64,000 nucleotides of DNA from Austropuccinia psidii (GCA_023105745.1 JALGQZ010000007.1:51813569-51877568), one strand, 5' to 3'; positions 35,693-51,100 are shown, counted from the stretch's first letter. Made by a program: numbers and translations. Notes: generated by a model not told the origin, from the letters alone.

Positions 35693-36138
35693 GTAAATTT
35701 CCATGGTGGTGAAAACTGTGGTTATAGAACAGTATCTCATTACATTTATAAGACACAAGATCAATGGGCTTATTTCAGGGGTGACCTGTATGAAGAACTT
35801 AAAAAGAAACCAGACCTTTATGAAACCATGAATACCTTGGTACTATCAGTAAGCTCTTTTTTGAAATGATTGAGTGGTATGAAGATGTTGACCAGGATTC
35901 AAAAAGCAAGTGGATGTTCATTCGTGATATGGAGGATTCACTTGCAATTAAGTATAAAATACCAATTTTTTTAATTCCACAGTCCAATCTTTTTCATTTT
36001 TTACTTATTTGTTTCCTCAAAATCACAATTGACAAACTTGCATCTGTTTTTTTGGATAGATTCTCTCATTTTTTCACCTTGGATGTCATAATTTCTAAAG
36101 TATTCCCCTATTGCATTAAACTGGTAATTTCATTCTGA

Positions 36139-39100
36139 AACACAACCCCTGGGGTGGGAATATAAATTTAATAATCACATATTTCCATGATTTTCCAACT
36201 TTTCTTCTCTTTTCTGTAAAATCCCCACTGTTCAATTGTTTGATCCATATTGAAATTAGTATTTTAATTTTATTTTATATACAATTTATCACAGTTACCC
36301 CCCGATCCGTATTATAAGTTTTTTAAATACCCCTCAGTAATTTTTTTATACAAAATATGGCACTTTTGAAATTGAAAGCAGCTGTACTCCAAGAATTAAA
36401 CAAATACCTTGAAAAAAACACCTTTTTGGAACTGAAATAGTCCCACCCAAAAGAAATCCCAAAAATATGGGCTTCTGTTTTATGTTTCCAATTATTTAAC
36501 CCTTTCTTTGAGTATGTATCCAGGTAATTTAAAATATGTGGAATGTCTCAATGAATTTTTGAAAACATTTTCCAATTTTACTGAATGGACCAATTTGGCG
36601 AAATTTTCCCAAAACATGGTACTGATTCTTGTGGATCTTAACATCCCACAAATTAAAAAATATGGCCAAAAGAAATAAAGTTTCTCAAATCTTGGCCTAG
36701 GGTATTTATCTTAAGAAAAGGACCCCTTTTTGCTTTGACAATAAACTGGTAAAACCATGTAAGGGTTGAAATGTTTTTGTTAAAATCTGACATACTTCTA
36801 CCATAACCCTGAAGATATTTCATTCCTTTTAATAAAGATTCAATACAATTTTTTTTTTACTATTTTTTTTTAAATAAGAAGGAAAATTTATAAGATTTTT
36901 CTAACCAAGGAAATTTGGTTCATTTGAACTTAATTTACCACTTGCAAAACAATTCATACCAAATTATGGAGTTATTAAGATTAATATGTTACAATAAAGT
37001 CTTGATTATATTTTAATTCAATCAAAACTATAATTTCACATCTATGATGTAAATTACATAAGAAAATCCAGTAAGTGTATCTAGATGATCCTATTGTATT
37101 TTATCATTTAGGGGAATTCTAGAAGCCAAAAGAGTCAGAAAAAAGTCCTATAATTACTTCTACCAATACTCACATTAATTTGAAAAGGTGATTAATTTCT
37201 TATGAATAAAATAACTTAAAGCAAAGGAAAAATTGAATATTAGATATATAGATTAGGGAAAATCATTATATAATGATTCAGAGATTATTGGAGCCTTTCT
37301 AGATTTATAATGATATGACTTGAATATCTTTAAGAAACTAGAACAAGAATTCAATAAAACTTCAATTCAATGTTCTTATAAACCTTCAAAAAATCTCAAT
37401 TAATTGACTCTAAAATGGGGTGTCCTTGAATTTCCAAATTCCACATTATAGTTACCCAATCTTCTTCCTCAAATAGAACCTTTAATTTTTGTGATTTTGG
37501 AAAGCCCACACCTCTTGAGCTGTTGCATCAAATCCAAAATTTTCTTATTGAAAACCATCCATTCTTCTCACTAAGAAAGCACAAAAAAACCTACAAGCCG
37601 TTTTCAGTGTGTGTGAAATGTAGAAATTAAATACTGATTGAGAGTTTCACTCAAGTATTTGATATATTCTTGGAAATAAATCCCAGATTGATTGGAATTT
37701 GGAATTCATAAATTCTTTAGATCATGTAGCATTTTTGCTTAATAACAATTCAAAATACCCAAACAATCCTCCATTGGAACTCCCCAATTATCTAATTTAA
37801 AAACTGGTTTTTCAAAAAACATCAATAGCTATGAGCTTTAAATATGACAATTGAATTCTTTTTTTGCATTTCTTTTAATTCAAATTGAAATGATTAATAA
37901 GCTTTATTTCGGGCTTATTAATTTTATTCTTTGAAACGTCACCACCAATGATAGCTTAAGTACAATAAATAAATTCATTATTAGTGATCATAAGTCACTT
38001 AGAATTTTTTTCTCATTTAAATGGTAAAAAAACACTTAAGACTATATGTTAATATTTTAGAGGTCAGACATAATCCACAAATTATGCCCTTTGATCTTGA
38101 TTTTTCAAGAGATAATATGATGAATGGTCTTAATTTGGATTTTTCAGAGCTATTCCATTAATAAATTGAATTCAAACATATCCAGAGAATGGAAATCGAA
38201 ATCAATGAGTTTCAGATACAAAGTCAAAATAAAGTAAATAAAATCTGAAATGGAAGTTTATTCAAGAATTTGAGGATGAAGGAGCTGAGAAATAAGAGTG
38301 GGATCTAATGATTAGATGTAAACCTTGTTGAAGTGAGAAGACAATACTAAACTCCAAAAGGGAGACTTAAAAGGAAGATTTTGGATTAATTTTGAATGAA
38401 ATAATTTTTTTTTTCAAAAGTGAGAATTGATTAAAATGAAAATAAATTTTTGAAAGATGATAAATTTTTTTTATCATAAATATGGAGAATTGTGATTCGG
38501 TTAGTTTTTCAAGGAATATTTAAATCCTCAATTATCAAAAATTGTTTCAACTTGATAAACTCACAGGTGACTCCGATGAAAATCCCATATTTTCCAATGA
38601 AAAAACTAGATTTTCTTGATGGTGAGCTTTTCTCAAACTCTTGAATTAAATAAATTCAGGATTTGGTAGGCCTGAGACCCCCAATATTTGCTTGCATTCC
38701 AATAATCTGAATCTAAAAGTGAAGAAATACAGCTAAAAAGGGGTTAATAGAAAAAGTAAGTATGACTCTCTTAAGGTATCAAAATAGCTCATAAGATACA
38801 TAGTGATGTGTATTGATGTATTAAAAAACTCACACTATTCCTTTTCAATATCTAGGAAAATTAGGAGGGAAGGAAGACCCTATCAAGCTTTAATCTAATT
38901 AAAAATTTTAAAAAGACATTGAGGGTGTAGAATAATTTGGATCATAAATTCCAATAAAAACTCAATCACTTTTATTGTGGTTTTACTTTTGAAATAAAGA
39001 AGCAATTGATTTAATATATATAAAAACTGAGTTCTATTAAAAGAAAATATAAGTTAAATATATTATAAGATAGAGAATTTTCTTTGAGGTAGAATATTTT

Positions 39101-42100
39101 TCAAAGAAAAATTGAAGTTTTAAAAATTAGGACTAGTTAAGAGAGAAATCAGAAACTTGAACAAAAGATATTTTTGAAATTCAATTATATCTATAACTGG
39201 ATTTTAGAATTGAAGAACTCATAACCAATCTTTATTGATTATTTGATTTTGGCTTTCATGATCATAGTGAGAAATGATCCAGTAAGTATTAGGATTTTTA
39301 TCAATTGAAAAGGACAATTAGTTTGGTTTAGACCCTTGTAGGACAAATTAGTTTTAAAATAGTGATAATAATTAGTTTCAGTACTTATCAAAGCTATTGT
39401 GAGAAAAGATTTACATGCAAATGATTGATATTAAGAAATTTGAAAGAGGAAAATTGTGTAAATATACAAGATGTTGTACTATAAATAAATTCCATGAAGT
39501 CAGAATAGGTGCTAGAACAAATTCATATTATCCCATTAGATTAAGATGTATTAATATAGATAATATTATTGTGTATAACCAACTGTGGAGTTCTTATTCA
39601 ATTGTAAAGGCTTAGATATTTATCTAAATTCTTTTCAAGTAAATATACATTTTTAAGCATTCTTTCTAAATGATTTGGATTGAAATGGACCTTTTCAAAT
39701 TCTATCAAATAAAGAAATATGTTCAAAAATAGTTAAAGACTCATTTTCTTGGGCTTAATTGTATTTCATCTCCCAAAAAAGACTTTCAAAATTAATACAA
39801 AAAAATATAAGAGCTATAATAAAAAAGATGATTCAAATTTGACAAAAAAATAAAAATAAAAATACCTATATTAATTTAAATTGAAGGGGAAAAACTAATT
39901 TATTAACCAAGTTATTTTTCTCAGAAGATATTTATACTCAAATATTAAGTATTTCTTTTTGGGAACCATAATAGATTGACTGAATTATATATATTTGTTA
40001 AAAGAAATCATAAGATTTGAAGTGTTAGAAACGTATAAAATATCAAATATATATATATAGTAAATAATCAAAGAGGAAATTTTTATTTAAATAGAATAAA
40101 ACAAAAAAAAATCATTTATAAATTTATAAAATGGTTTTTTTTCTTTTATTAAAAAAATTAAGGAAAAAAATAAGGGTGTTTGCAGATGCAAGATGGGGCC
40201 CTATGCGCAACGTTTTCCTGGAATTCCCCTAGAAATTTATATTTCTAGACACACACTGAATTCCTATTCTTGGGTTTAATAGTTAATTCAAAAGACAAAA
40301 TGGCAGTTCTTTCATAATTTTTATTACCTTTTTTAATCCCTGTAAAAATATAAAAAGATTAAAAAAAAATCAAAAAAACCATTTTGGCCAAAAATGTCTA
40401 AATGCTTTTTTTTCCAAAAAAAACTCTTTCAATTTCAAAAGAAATACTATGAAGATAACAGAAGAAAAAATGGATATTTTGGGAATCAAAAACCTAGATA
40501 GCTTTTCTATGGGATTTTGGCTGAGGTGGAAAACGTTTTATATATTAAAATTTTTTTATAGAGTACATATTTTCCTGGCTCAATTCATCTTGTTTTGCAT
40601 TCCTCCTCCAATGAATGTTAAGCTCAGGTATGGGGAAGACAGAGGACATCTCCAAGCACAGAGGAAGAAATTGAAAGTGATTGAAAAATAAAATGAAACT
40701 GGATTGTTTTTATTGGGGGAAAAAATGAGGAAAGAAAGATGAATACTAAGCCTTGGAAAAAAATAATACTGGCCTTTGATATTTTTTAATTATAAATGCC
40801 CCTCTGTAATTGAAATACAATATTGTATGGATTCTGGGCTTTTGTAACAATCAAATATTTCTAAGTAATCATTGACTCCTTCCCACATTGTTTCTAGCCT
40901 GTCATCAAACTTGTTTTTCTATCTAATTCTTCTGAAAAGTTACTTGTTACAGTTCTCAAATGGTCTTAAGTTTGATATATGAAATATTACAAACACATCT
41001 TCAACCACAATGTCGATCTTTAAGCAAATTAATTTCGTTTTTGAAATATGGGGTGAAACTTTCAGGGTAACCTTCTATTTCTTGAATCTAAATTTTCAAA
41101 ATGGCAATTGAAAAGTATTTTTGATGTAAAGAGCCAAAGACACTTACATTCATTTGGGGGAAATCTGTTGTTAAGTTATTCTTTCTGCCACATTTTTGAA
41201 AATTCTAGATTAGTTTTTTTAATTAAATTGGTTTTTTTTTAAAAACAATTTCAACAAGAGATGTAGCTGTAATAGTCTTATCAAAACTATTCTTTGATAT
41301 TTTGAATTTTACAATTTTTACTTTGTTTTTGTGTATTGTTTTTATAGGGAAAAATTACAAAAAAAAGAAAAAATCAATAACTGAATTATTAATTTCAAAT
41401 TAATATTTCGTTTTTTTTCCCATAAATCAAGAAATTTCTAAAAAAAAATATTAATATTAATTAATAATCATTTCAAATTATTAATCTTTCAATTGTAGTT
41501 TTTTTTGAGGTTCTTTTGTAGAATTTCTTTCTTAAGATATATACTCTTGAATCTAAAAAAGCCTTTTAAAGAAATATTATGAGCTCTATTCATAAATTTA
41601 TCAACCAAATTATGAACAGAAAAAAGTTGAATCTTTCTTTTGTTTTTTGAAAAAGAACCTATATTAATATTTCTATTTCACATATCAGATACAAAAGTGA
41701 TTTATTAATTAATAATGCAAATTTAAAAGAAAATCCAATGAAAATTTTTAGTAACTTTGTATTGAATTTCGCATTTTATTCATAATTAAAAAAACGAAAA
41801 AATAATCAATAAATTTAATAAAGGATATTAACTAGAAACTTATGGCTTTAAAGGGTCTATCACGGCTGAAAATTAAAAATTTGGATTACTTGATTGATTA
41901 ATTCTTTTAAAAAGGGAAAGGATATAAGCAATGATTTCAAATATCCAAATTAAAGGGTTTAGAAGATATCCAAGTCAGCCTTCAAAAAGTAATATATTTA
42001 ATTCAATAAGACTCAAAAATATACCATTAAAAAACATATCCTCTTAATAAAATTGTATTTCATGGTCAGGGCTCTTTTAAGTCTTAATTTATTTGAAAAC

Positions 42101-45100
42101 ATTGGGTTTTTAAATCAGAAGTTCTTCTTTAAATTCAAATTCTTTTTTGATTTTTGTTATCAAAATCATTCAAACTTTATTGAATTCACAACACAAATTT
42201 TCAGAGATTGTACAAAAACTGCAAGCATATGTTAAAATATATTCATGCAATTGATGAGATATTTCTTTCAAAAGATCATTCTAATGGCCTTGAGGATCAG
42301 ATTATACTTCTCAAGGCTCTAAATGAGAATTTTTATTTTATTCCATACCCATTCATGAATTTCTTACCAGTATATAAAAATGAAAATATTTTTTCTATTT
42401 ATGATAGTCCATTTAAGCAATCAATTTAAAAAAATAACATTCATTCAACCTCCTTTTAAGTATTATTAAGGATCCCCATATCTTCAAGAAAACTTTACCT
42501 TATTTACAAAGAAAACCTTCTCCTAAAGTGGTGGTTGACCTTTTCTCTCTTGGCTTCAATTTCAAAAATAAAAAATATTTTTGAGTTACCCTATGTAAAA
42601 GCATTTTTATATACTAGGTTCTTTCTTGAATGAATCTTTGGAATCTGAAATATATTTATATCCTGGCTAAAATATCAAGAAATTCTATAAAGCTCTCAGT
42701 TGATCAAAATGGAATGATTTCCTGTATTTTCTGGGCTAGTTTATGTTACCATAATACCAGTAACTCAAAATGAATCATTTGATGGTAATCACTATTTTTG
42801 TCAAAAAAAGTGGTAAATTCTTTTCTTTTTTTAATTTATTAATTCGACTTCGAGGTATATTTGTAGGTGGGTTGTTCCCATATAAGTTATTTGTTATTTA
42901 AAGAAGAATTGCATGGCAGTTCATTCTGGATTTCCTGGCTTATATCATTAATATTTAATTTTTCAAGGTCTTTTTTGTACAACCAAGGACTTCTAAATAT
43001 TTGGACCATTAAAATATTTTTAATCAATAAGTGTAGATTTTCTAAGGATTAATTTGCTTTTTTTGTCGTTTCTAGCTTTTTTTTAATATTTTAATTCTAT
43101 CAATAAATAATAATCTCATTTAATAAAAGCTGTTTATGAGGTAGAATGAGTGGTGTACATATAAGTAATATCTTTAATCAGAAGCACTATACAGGTCTTC
43201 CTTCAGAACTAGCTCCACCATGAACTTTTAGAATGATACCTACTTGATAGGTATCTTAGCTGAAAGTCATAAAGACGTGTGAGTGACATAATTAATAGAG
43301 GATAAGTCTTTATGTTCAAATTCTCAAGATTTCCAAATTATTTTTATTGAAAGGTCAAATTTTTAAAATTAAAATCCAAATATTATATAAGGAAACAAAA
43401 ACTCCCCTTTTTGAACATTATTTTTTGTTTCAAACAGTTTCCTAGTTTCTCCAATAGTTGGTAACAAAATTTAAAAGTTAAAAGGGATAATATCCTCAGT
43501 TTCTTATTCAGAATTAAAGAAATTTTTTAGAGTCAAGTTCAGGTTGTATTTAAGCTATAATGGTTGGTTTTATTCATTTAATTCTTTGTGAAAAAGTAAA
43601 TGGACATCCTACTGTTTGAAGTCTCTTTTTAATATCAATCAATCAATTTCCTGAAAGAAATTGAAATTAGTGTAAGAATTTTGGTATTATTGATAGCTGC
43701 TCACAATTAAACCCATTGATTTAAGTTCCTTCAATCTTATAGTTAATTCTATCCTTACTAACAATCCAATATCTTTTTAAGGAATTTCTCAAGCCTAATG
43801 CATAAATGAGTCCAGAAATCATAACTGATTTATTTTTAATACTTGATAAGAATTTTGTAGATTTACAAATTCAATTTAAAAATATGGAAAGAGTTTTTTA
43901 CAGAGAAAGAAATCAAAGGAAAGTAGTAAATCAAGATAAATAAATGGAGTCTCGTATTTATGATATAAAACTAAAAAATTGGTTTTTGAAGAGTTAATTT
44001 TTTAAGCTATAATGATTCAATTGAAATGCTTTTCTTATAGTTGCAATAGTTAAAAACGCTGAGCATTTATCCAAGTGTTTTTTCATGTTAAAGATCAAAG
44101 CCTATTATCATATATTAGAAGTAAATTTTTTGAGCTTCCTTCCCATTTCTGTGTTTTATTCTTTTTTCTCAACTCTCATAAGACGTATCTATATTGTATA
44201 AACCCATTTTACTAAAAGAAAAAGAAAGTAGTAAGGGGATGAATTAAAGATTACTTAAATTATTTGATTGAATTTTGAAGCATAAATATGATAAAGCCAA
44301 TAGAAGGAATATCTGGAAATAATGTAGAGGGAAGTAAGTCAAACAAACAAATAATAAGTCATGAATATTAAAAATATTTATTTTAGGCTATAGAGAAATG
44401 AATACTGCTTTTGAACTTCCCGATACCAAAGGTTGGGTGGAATTTTGAAGTGATCTTGATGAATGATACTCAATAATTTAGTATAAGAGTTTTTTTCTGG
44501 TTCATTCTTGGTGAAGAAAAGAAGAATTTGATTAATTCTATGGTTTGATTCAATTATTTCAATTACAATTATAAAATATAGTACAGAAAATTTCTTAGAC
44601 AAATAGGGATTCAAAAGGATAATTAGAAAAATGCTGAAATATTTCTCAAATAATGAAGATGAAGCTACAGAGAGAAGAAATGGGTAAGAGATATTTGAAG
44701 GAACCCAACAAAAACTGAAAAAAAACTGACGAGTGACACGTTTTTTCAAGCTGGATTTTCAGCTGATGAGGCCTGAACACTGGTATTGAGATTACTGATA
44801 CAAAAAGCTCAGAAGAAGTTTATAATTCGTTTTAATGGCTTTTCAGAAAGAAATTAGTATCATATTTGTCTTAAAATAGAGATTTTATAAGATAGGAAAT
44901 TAAATCTATGGTTATTTTGTATCAGTTTTTCATTACATTTTGAAGCAAATAGCATATGATCTCAAAATGTATAAGCCCAGCCAATGACTCTTTATGCTAA
45001 AAAAACAAGCCTTAGAAACATCCATTTTCAAATTTAATTTATCTCAGAATAAAAGGATCACGACCTTTAAATCTATATTTCTAGAAAGAAAAGAAATTGA

Positions 45101-47640
45101 AATAAATTCACTAAGGTATTTGTTTTGTAATTCTTGGTAATGAAATTTTGAATGTTATGGCTATTAAAACAAATTCATAACACTATCATTGTTCACTTTT
45201 AGAAAAATAAGTTTTTGACTCTCTCTAGTCCAGAAATAGGGAAAGTTCAATATATCAATAACATCATAATATAATGCTGTTATTTTTGAAATACAAGTGC
45301 CCAATCCTTTACCTTCTATTCATGATGGAATTAAAGTTCATTTACCTTTTGCTTTTCTTGGAGCTCCATATCCTCCTTATGCAGTTCTAAGCTGGCTATT
45401 TCCTCCCTTCTTGAAGTTGAATTTTCAAGCTTTCCCAAATTTCTTCCTTGTTAAATTCCAGCTCCCATTTAGCTTTCTCCAATGATAGCCATTCCATTCC
45501 TAATATATCCTTAGATCTTAATTATAAATGCAATCGTCTTTGATTAGAGATATTTTACACCTTTTTCTCAAGAATTGGCCAATGCTTCATATTGACCAAG
45601 TATTAGTTATTTTATTCTCTTTTCATGACTTGTTGCATTGAGATTTAATGCCTCATTTCGGAAGAATAAGCAAAAAATCCACCATGCTGTTGAGGTTGAC
45701 TGGTTCCCGGATTTAATGAGGCTCTGAACTAAAAATTTCTTTTTTTTTCAAATTATTGACATTGATAAAATGTTGATTCTGATGATTGATTATTATTTTA
45801 AGAATTAAGATTAAGCAACATAATAATTTTAATTTTACTTACTACAATAATATCCCAAGAATAAGAGTCAAATAAAATGCGGTTGAGTCAAATAAGATCT
45901 TAGTATTCATACAGCTGGACTTATAGGTCTTGAATCATTCATGAATTTTCTTAGGACTTAGCTGCTTTAAATTTGATTCCATATTCAGTTGTTTTGAAAT
46001 AATTCAAAATCCATTAATATTTTTTCCCGTGATCTTCTAATATGAGTGGAACCATTTGTACCAAAGCAAAAATTCATTATTAGCCTTCTTCTGTAACCAT
46101 GTTGTAGTGGTATGGTAATTTTCTGGTTTGATCTGAGGGGTGGGGGTCTACTTGGATGTGATTCAGGGTGGGAAATTCCACGTTATATCAAGACCAAATA
46201 TTTGAGCTGAGGATTTTAAGAAAATCTCTAATAAGAAGAGATTAATTTATCTACTATTTCAAATGAGAATTACTTGGATAGGAGATATAATGAATTGGAA
46301 GTAATGTAATTTTGGACCGAAACAGGGGGTGATTAAGAATATGAATTTTCTCTATAGGCTTGATATGTATCTTAGTGATGACACTATGTTTTTTTTAATA
46401 ATAGAAATTTCTTTCAAAATGGCGTTTCTTTCAAAGAAATAAAAGGATTTCTTTTATTAACTAGATTTGGTTGATTTTGATACCCCCTATTGATTATTTT
46501 TACAAGATTAAATTTCATAAAGTAAACCTGAATTAACTAATAAAGAAATCTTAAATAACTATAGAATTAATTTTCTTATAATTGAAAAATTAATTAGTTC
46601 ATTCATTATTATGACAATCATTTTTCTATAGTTTATTCATGTTATTGATTTGAAATATTTTTTTCAAAAAGAAAATCGGAATGTTTACTTTTCAATTATG
46701 TTTCTTAATAAAAAAATAAAAAAATTTAAATATAAAGTTTTTTTTTCTTTTAAAAAGTTTATAAAAGATTTTTTGTTTTCTGAAGGTTTTTTGTTTGAGA
46801 AATGTTTTTTCTTAGAAATATATTTTAAATCACATAATTTGAGTTTTTGTTTGGAAAATGATTCTATTTATTAATACCCTTTATAATAAAAGTGATTTTT
46901 ACTTGAAAAAACTTTGATTTGAGCCAAAAATCATTATAATGAAGAATTATCTAAATTTAAATAATGAAGAATTTATTCAAAAGAGAAAAAAATTTAAGAT
47001 GATTTTCAAAGTGAATTTTTCAAATTCAATTCTCCTTCAACATCAAAAAAGTTTTTTTTTGAGGAATTATAATTTTAAAAGAGAATTCCCATAGGTTTTC
47101 CAAACATAATAATTTCCTTATAAATTTTTTTTACTAAACTTTATAATTCGGACCTCTGATTATTATGGTTTTTTTCTTCAAAGAAATAGAAACTTGAGTT
47201 TCTTTTGATATTTTTTCTCAATAATTCCAAAATAGCTTAAAAACAGTAATTTTTACCAAGAAAAAAATTTGTAGGTATTCTTTTCTTTATAGAAAATAAA
47301 ATAAGCCCCTCTTGTATTGTATTTTATTCATTATCAAGTTCAATGTAGAAGTATGGAAAAATATAATAAATTTATGAAAAATTATTTTATTATTCCATGA
47401 AGGCTACACATAAAAAAGGTAGGAAATACTAGCTTTTAATTTTTTTGAAAAGAGATTAGTACAAGCTTTACATGTAGCTTCTTATCAAAATTTAAGAAAT
47501 CTTCTGTTCAGAGTTTAAATTTTTTTGTAAAAGTCTTTTTTATTTATTTTAAAGAAATAAAAGCATGTATACTTTATTTTTCAAAAGGATCATTCATATT
47601 ATTTCACCAATAATATTTGAATGCCTCAAGTCTTTCGATT
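36139..47640. other. 11.5-kb AT-rich desert of decayed DNA
   Basis: No gene, LTR pair or transposase recognised. Open frames here (40449-40691, 42053-42235, 42208-42429, 44378-44749, 45297-45485, 46650-46874) are short, rich in F/K/N/I/L, and show no known motif. A 47-codon frame near 37500 (GKPTPLELLHQIQNFLI ... SVCVKC) looks somewhat protein-like but is unassigned. CpG is rare. The best reading is very old transposon sequence. Confidence 0.5.
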
Positions 47641-48184
47641 AAATTTGATTTCGATGATGGACAAATCACGTCCCCAAAAATTTTCAGAGGTCGCCTGCGA
47701 TTGTGAGTAGCGGCAAGTACTTTTCCTGCAAGTTTGGACCACTTGCCTGGTCCATTTTTGATGGAAAAACCAAGCCCAAGTACTCAATGTAGGAAATAAA
47801 CTTGATTTTTATTGAGTGATTCATCTAAGGCGTATCGCTAAAAAGAGATGAACCTTCAGCCCTGACTGGTTTCTTGCAAAAAGGATAAATTTATCGTCAG
47901 GCTAGAGTTATCAAAATACCATGGTGTTTCCTAATGCCACTTGATTACGTTGATATGCAGCTCCAAGTGCCTTGCAAGTATTTCTAAGGCGACCATTGGT
48001 CGAAAAAAAATATTTGATGTGAAATCAAGCACATTCGTCTACTTAACACGATACTCTTTTTCGCGAAATAGTCCATATGTTGTCACCTTTCAAATATAAC
48101 ATTACTATAAAATTGTTATTGTAAAAAACTTTTGAGTTGTTTCCCTTCCAATATTTTTTCCCAACTTGTTTATTTTGCGTTAGG

Positions 48185-51100
48185 ATGCTCAAGTTGACTC
48201 CGCTAATCGTCAAAAACGACAGTTTTGATTCCATTAAGGTGAGAAGACATTTGAAGTAACCAACGTTTTACAGAAGTTGTTTCATCTCCGATGGTCATGT
48301 TTTCTTGATACTTTCAAACTGATGCGTGGTTAACCTTTAACAATCACTTTTCTTCAGACTAGAATTAGACCACTGACTCGCAGCAGACTTCTGGTCGGCG
48401 TCACTTGCTTTTGCATTGGTGCACTTTATATCCGTTGGAAGCTATCATCAGAGCTACGAGCAGAAACAGAGAAGCTGAATGAAGCACCTGGTTCGTATAA
48501 GTAGTAATTCTTTTTCTTTTTCTATTTTACTAAGACATCTTTGGTGAAAAAGGGTTAGACTTTGGGTCAGCCACTAGAGCTAGGGACTTCCCTCTTCCAA
48601 ACAAAGATCTTACACGCTATGTGGTCAGTTTTGTAAATAATCCGTTTGGTTTTCTATGCTTGGTTTGACTCATCATGTGCTTCTGATCATGCATAGCGTC
48701 CACTCATCGGTACGTCAAACGACGGAAACGTATGTCCTGGCGCGTCAGGTGTGTAATATTCTATGTTTTCCACTTTTGATAAAGACTGCGAATAACCTCA
48801 TGGGAAATGACTGTGATAAAAATCCATTCAGTTCCGTTCGGTATGGTGAAAATCAATCCCGATATCAAGGGCGTATCACCACCTGGTAAGCGTAAAAGGC
48901 ACCTTAAGCCAGGAACCTGTATTATCGAAATATTGTAGCTAACAAAATGTATGAGAAGGATATAAGGCCGATGTCCAACAACCTATCAGGGGCTTCAGTA
49001 TGATGCATGATTCTGGAACAGGCGGAGTTCTTGGGTGAGCAGAAATTTCAAAAGGTTCTACTCGCTAGGCTGATCGATTGTTCTCAATGTGCACCTTAAA
49101 GGTCATATGGAAATTTTGAGATTATGCCAGTTCTATGTCCAGATGGCTTCAACAGCTGCCCTACTTGGAATACTGGCCGTACGAAATATCGCGTACCGGG
49201 CTCAGATTGTATGCATGTTGGCTGCTGTTTCATCGTGAAGAGTGTATTACTTACGCAAAACCGCTGGTCACTGGTTACATAACTAAGTTGCCTCCCCTGG
49301 ATACTTTTCAATAACTCTTGACATGGAAAAGTCAAACAAGATGAAATTTGAAGCCACTTCGACCCGTAGAGCGGGCATCGAACGGTTTGGTTTTTCTGAT
49401 CCCAACACTCATCCTTACTTTGTAATTGATCTAGCCTCCGACATGGCCAATTCATTTTATGGTGAGCACTTGATCTAGATAGTTTTATAGCGCCTCTTGA
49501 TCTTTATTTTATCCATATTTCAATCCTCTATCGAAAACTCAGGGGGAAATTTGACGATTGATCCTCAGCGAGGAACCCTTAAACTTGGCGGCGTATGGGG
49601 ATCAAGGTGAGCTTGCTGCAAACTGTTCATTTGATGAATTGAGGCACAAATCTTACTAGGCTTTACGTGAGGACAGTTTTGGGCCTCAGCAAATTCACTA
49701 TCAGGCTTTTGCATGCTACGATCTCACCGGCCGTGGAAAAAATCCAATTGAAGAATACGGGGTTTGGAAGGATAACAAGTTGCGCTGGCTTATGCTTTTA
49801 TTTCCCTAGTGAGCTAATGGTTGACTTTCAAAAACTGACTGAAAGTACCTTCTTACCATAGTCTGCAGCACCATGGCAAGGGTTTGGGTCTCACTAAGCT
49901 GAACGCACCCGCTAATCTGTATACTTTGATGGATTATCAGTCTGGGGCATTAGTTGGATATCCCAAAGGAACCACGAATGTGACAATACGCGGGGGAATT
50001 TCATTTGTTTCTGCAGAGCAAGCATGTTCCAACATGGAGGAGGAAATTGGTAGTACTTCATTTGAAGATGTACATCAACGAAGTATTAAATTATGGAACG
50101 AAAAGCTTAACAGACTGGAAATTCCCCTAGATGAGACAGACAAAGAGATTACAACACTTTTGTAAGTGAGACTGCGTCGCGATTTTTGCGGTGTTAGGTT
50201 TATGTTGACATGGCTTTTCGAACTTTTAGGTATACTAGTATGTATCGATCTTTTTTAACCCCAAACAATGCCACCGGCGAAACGCAGGGTAAGGCCAATT
50301 TTAGCTATAAGGAAGCATACTTCTTGAACTGATTCTCTTGAAACTTTAAAGGCCCTTACGCCAATACCAAAGCACCCTACTTTGATTCATTATATTGTTC
50401 TTGGTAAATTTCCTTCAAACGAGCTGTTTGCATGAGCCCGATGCTGATAGCGATCCTCTTGCTCAATTTGAAGGGATACTTTTCGAACTGTCTTTCCATG
50501 GCTTAATTTACATTCTCCCGTGGAGTCTGCCGAAATAGCAGAAAACTACATTGATGGTTGGCGCCAAGAAGGGTAAGTGCTCATATTTCATCTGTAGCAT
50601 GATGCCTTTTTGCTCTCACCATCTATATGCTAATAATCACGTATTTCATAAACGCTTTCGATTGCCTAGCATCATTCCGGAGTGCCGTGCTAACAACATG
50701 GGAGGCTGGACTCAGGGAGGCTCATCAGGCACCAATATCTTGGCCGACTTTGCACTAAAATACGCAGACCATGCAGAAAAACTGGGCGTCAAGCTGAGCG
50801 ATATGTATAAGGCGCTGGTCAATGACGCAGAATCAACACCTCCTTAGTCCGTCGTTTTTATTTATTTATTGATGGGGAATATGGCCTATTAATTTCTTGC
50901 CTTATAAATCTCTAGTTGGGACTTGGGAGGCCGTCAAATAACTACATACAAGTCAGTCGAACTTTCGTTTCCAATGCCATTCATTGAAAAAAAGCTCAAT
51001 TATTTAATTGCAGAAAGTACGGCTACCTTGCGCATGGTGCAATGGATATTAATAGTACGGGACGCGAGACCAGAGAAGCTAGTCGAACTCTTGAGGTATG

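Larger units (their letters stand above)
29431..36138 (+). pseudogene. MULE-type transposase with OTU-like C-terminus, broken by two LTRs
   Basis: Plus-strand reading from ATG 29431 (MNSPAPTKGISQTL). A FAR1-like DNA-binding region has KTWTLKVKNPKHSH followed by AHPSFRKF (29690-29780). A helical block includes RMSIHALIDTI. The MULE DDE core has LIDCTYKKLHNANFSYCGIQ (about 30085) and the second acidic motif TVIFVDRDFF (about 30275). The frame is then cut by an LTR (30384-32171) and resumes with the C-terminal transposase block (GSTTRVEGTNAIIKLWLQ, about 32410). Further decayed segments reach 33518, where a D LTR (33519-35692) interrupts an OTU-like domain: VNFHGGENCGYRTVSHYIYK reads across the empty site, then DQWAYFRGDLYEELKK. 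Internal stops occur throughout. Domain identities rest on motif resemblance. Confidence 0.65.

Noticed and set aside
44378..44749. 123-codon minus-strand open frame as a membrane protein gene
   Set aside because: Hydrophobic by AT-rich codon bias (F, L, I, S); no motif, no neighbouring exon pattern and no compositional change from the surrounding desert.
49096..49455. 119-codon minus-strand open frame within the GH92 gene
   Set aside because: It lies antisense to GH92 exons and has no recognisable content.
49592..49606. GTGAGC at 49607 as the 5' splice site of GH92 exon 9
   Set aside because: It gives the wrong phase for the conserved SFGPQQ-containing exon; the GTATGG donor at 49593 keeps the frame and makes the whole gene close at 880 codons.
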